Below are positions 15,196 to 15,613 of a stretch of 15,613 nucleotides of DNA, piece by piece (the stretch's first letter is position 1; each line of letters begins with the position of its first letter). A program made the translations under genes and the position numbers. A model generated the notes under the pieces. That model had not been told where the DNA came from. It was given only the letters and a program-made list of their open reading frames with translations, and searched no databases. Origin of the DNA: Alphaproteobacteria bacterium (GTDB taxonomy: Bacteria > Pseudomonadota > Alphaproteobacteria > Micavibrionales > Micavibrionaceae); NCBI GenBank assembly GCA_021776015.1, contig JAJFGT010000105.1, positions 1-15,613 on the forward strand, in the 5' to 3' direction.

Positions 15196-15613
15196 CTTCG
15201 TAGAAACGATAAATAAGCGACGAACTTTTGGAATTATTTCTCATCCTGATGCGGGGAAAACAACCTTAACAGAAAAGCTACTACTTTTTGGAGGTGCTAT
15301 TCAGCTAGCGGGAGAAGTGAAAGCTAAGGGAGATCGTCGTCGCGCACGTTCAGACTGGATGAAAGTAGAAAAAGAGAGAGGTATTTCTGTTTCATCTTCT
15401 GTCATGACATTTGAATATAATGGACGAACATATAATCTTCTAGATACACCTGGCCATGAAGATTTTAGTGAGGATACCTATAGAACACTGACTGCTGTTG
15501 ATAGTGCCATTATGGTTCTTGACTGCGCTAAGGGGATTGAGAAACAAACACTTAAACTTTTTGAGGTTTGTCGCCTAAGAAACATTCCCATTATTACATT
15601 TATTAACAAAATG
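15188..15613 (+). CDS. prfC: Peptide chain release factor 3, N-terminal part (3' end outside window)
   Basis: RF3 is a translational GTPase that removes RF1/RF2 from the ribosome after peptide release. The first 142 codons are present, about a quarter of the usual 530 residues. The reading begins with TTG at 15188 (Met-Ala-Asn-Phe-Val-Glu) and shows G1 HPDAGKTT (19-26), [20 protein letters not shown] (50-69) containing the G2 threonine-substitute region, and G3 [16 protein letters not shown] (86-101). It stops within the G4 motif (INKM) at the window edge. The ARSDWM...ERGISV...SEDTYRTL combination separates RF3 from EF-G, LepA and TypA. The start overlaps DUF1491 by eight bases and is preceded by a good Shine-Dalgarno sequence. 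The downstream portion cannot be assessed. Confidence 0.95.
   Translation, partial: MANFVETINKRRTFGIISHPDAGKTTLTEKLLLFGGAIQLAGEVKAKGDRRRARSDWMKVEKERGISVSSSVMTFEYNGRTYNLLDTPGHEDFSEDTYRTLTAVDSAIMVLDCAKGIEKQTLKLFEVCRLRNIPIITFINKM

Overview
The window is a gene-dense stretch (no intergenic gap longer than about 35 bases) of what looks like an alphaproteobacterial chromosome with fairly low GC, roughly 40% by eye. Three things suggest the lineage. The gene order nuoL-nuoM-nuoN-birA-coaX-RNase J-DUF1467-proS-lolC/E-lolD is one I associate with Alphaproteobacteria. The prolyl-tRNA synthetase is the short type without the large editing insertion. Several genes (DUF1467, DUF1491, and the secreted thermonuclease-fold protein with a C-terminal YLNFG-type domain) belong to families I know mainly from that class. 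The low GC could fit a Holosporales- or Micavibrio-like or other AT-shifted lineage, but the sequence here does not settle the order.

Positions 1-11486 form one long plus-strand run of eleven genes whose neighbours overlap or lie within about 16 bases of each other, probably the distal part of the complex I (nuo) operon. It starts with the end of nuoL, then nuoM and nuoN (proton-pumping antiporter-like subunits of NADH dehydrogenase), a monofunctional biotin ligase, a type III pantothenate kinase and ribonuclease J. A two-helix DUF1467 membrane protein, a small exported protein of unknown role, prolyl-tRNA synthetase and the lipoprotein-releasing ABC transporter (permease plus LolD ATPase) follow. 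The products serve respiration, cofactor supply, RNA turnover, translation and envelope biogenesis, so the arrangement reads as a housekeeping superoperon, not a single pathway.

At 11490-13314 two minus-strand genes face it: a proline iminopeptidase and, upstream of it, an exported thermonuclease-fold protein whose catalytic residues appear to be lost. The latter is arranged head to head with a plus-strand M48 metalloprotease lipoprotein (13313-14809); the two predicted start codons share one CATG. After that come a DUF1491 protein and the start of peptide chain release factor 3 (prfC), which runs off the window.

No RNA gene, mobile element, CRISPR array, phage gene or clear intrinsic terminator was seen. 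I found no convincing undescribed multi-gene system. The best leads are the apparently inactive thermonuclease paired with a LysM-like-tailed M48 protease, and the small secreted protein between DUF1467 and proS.
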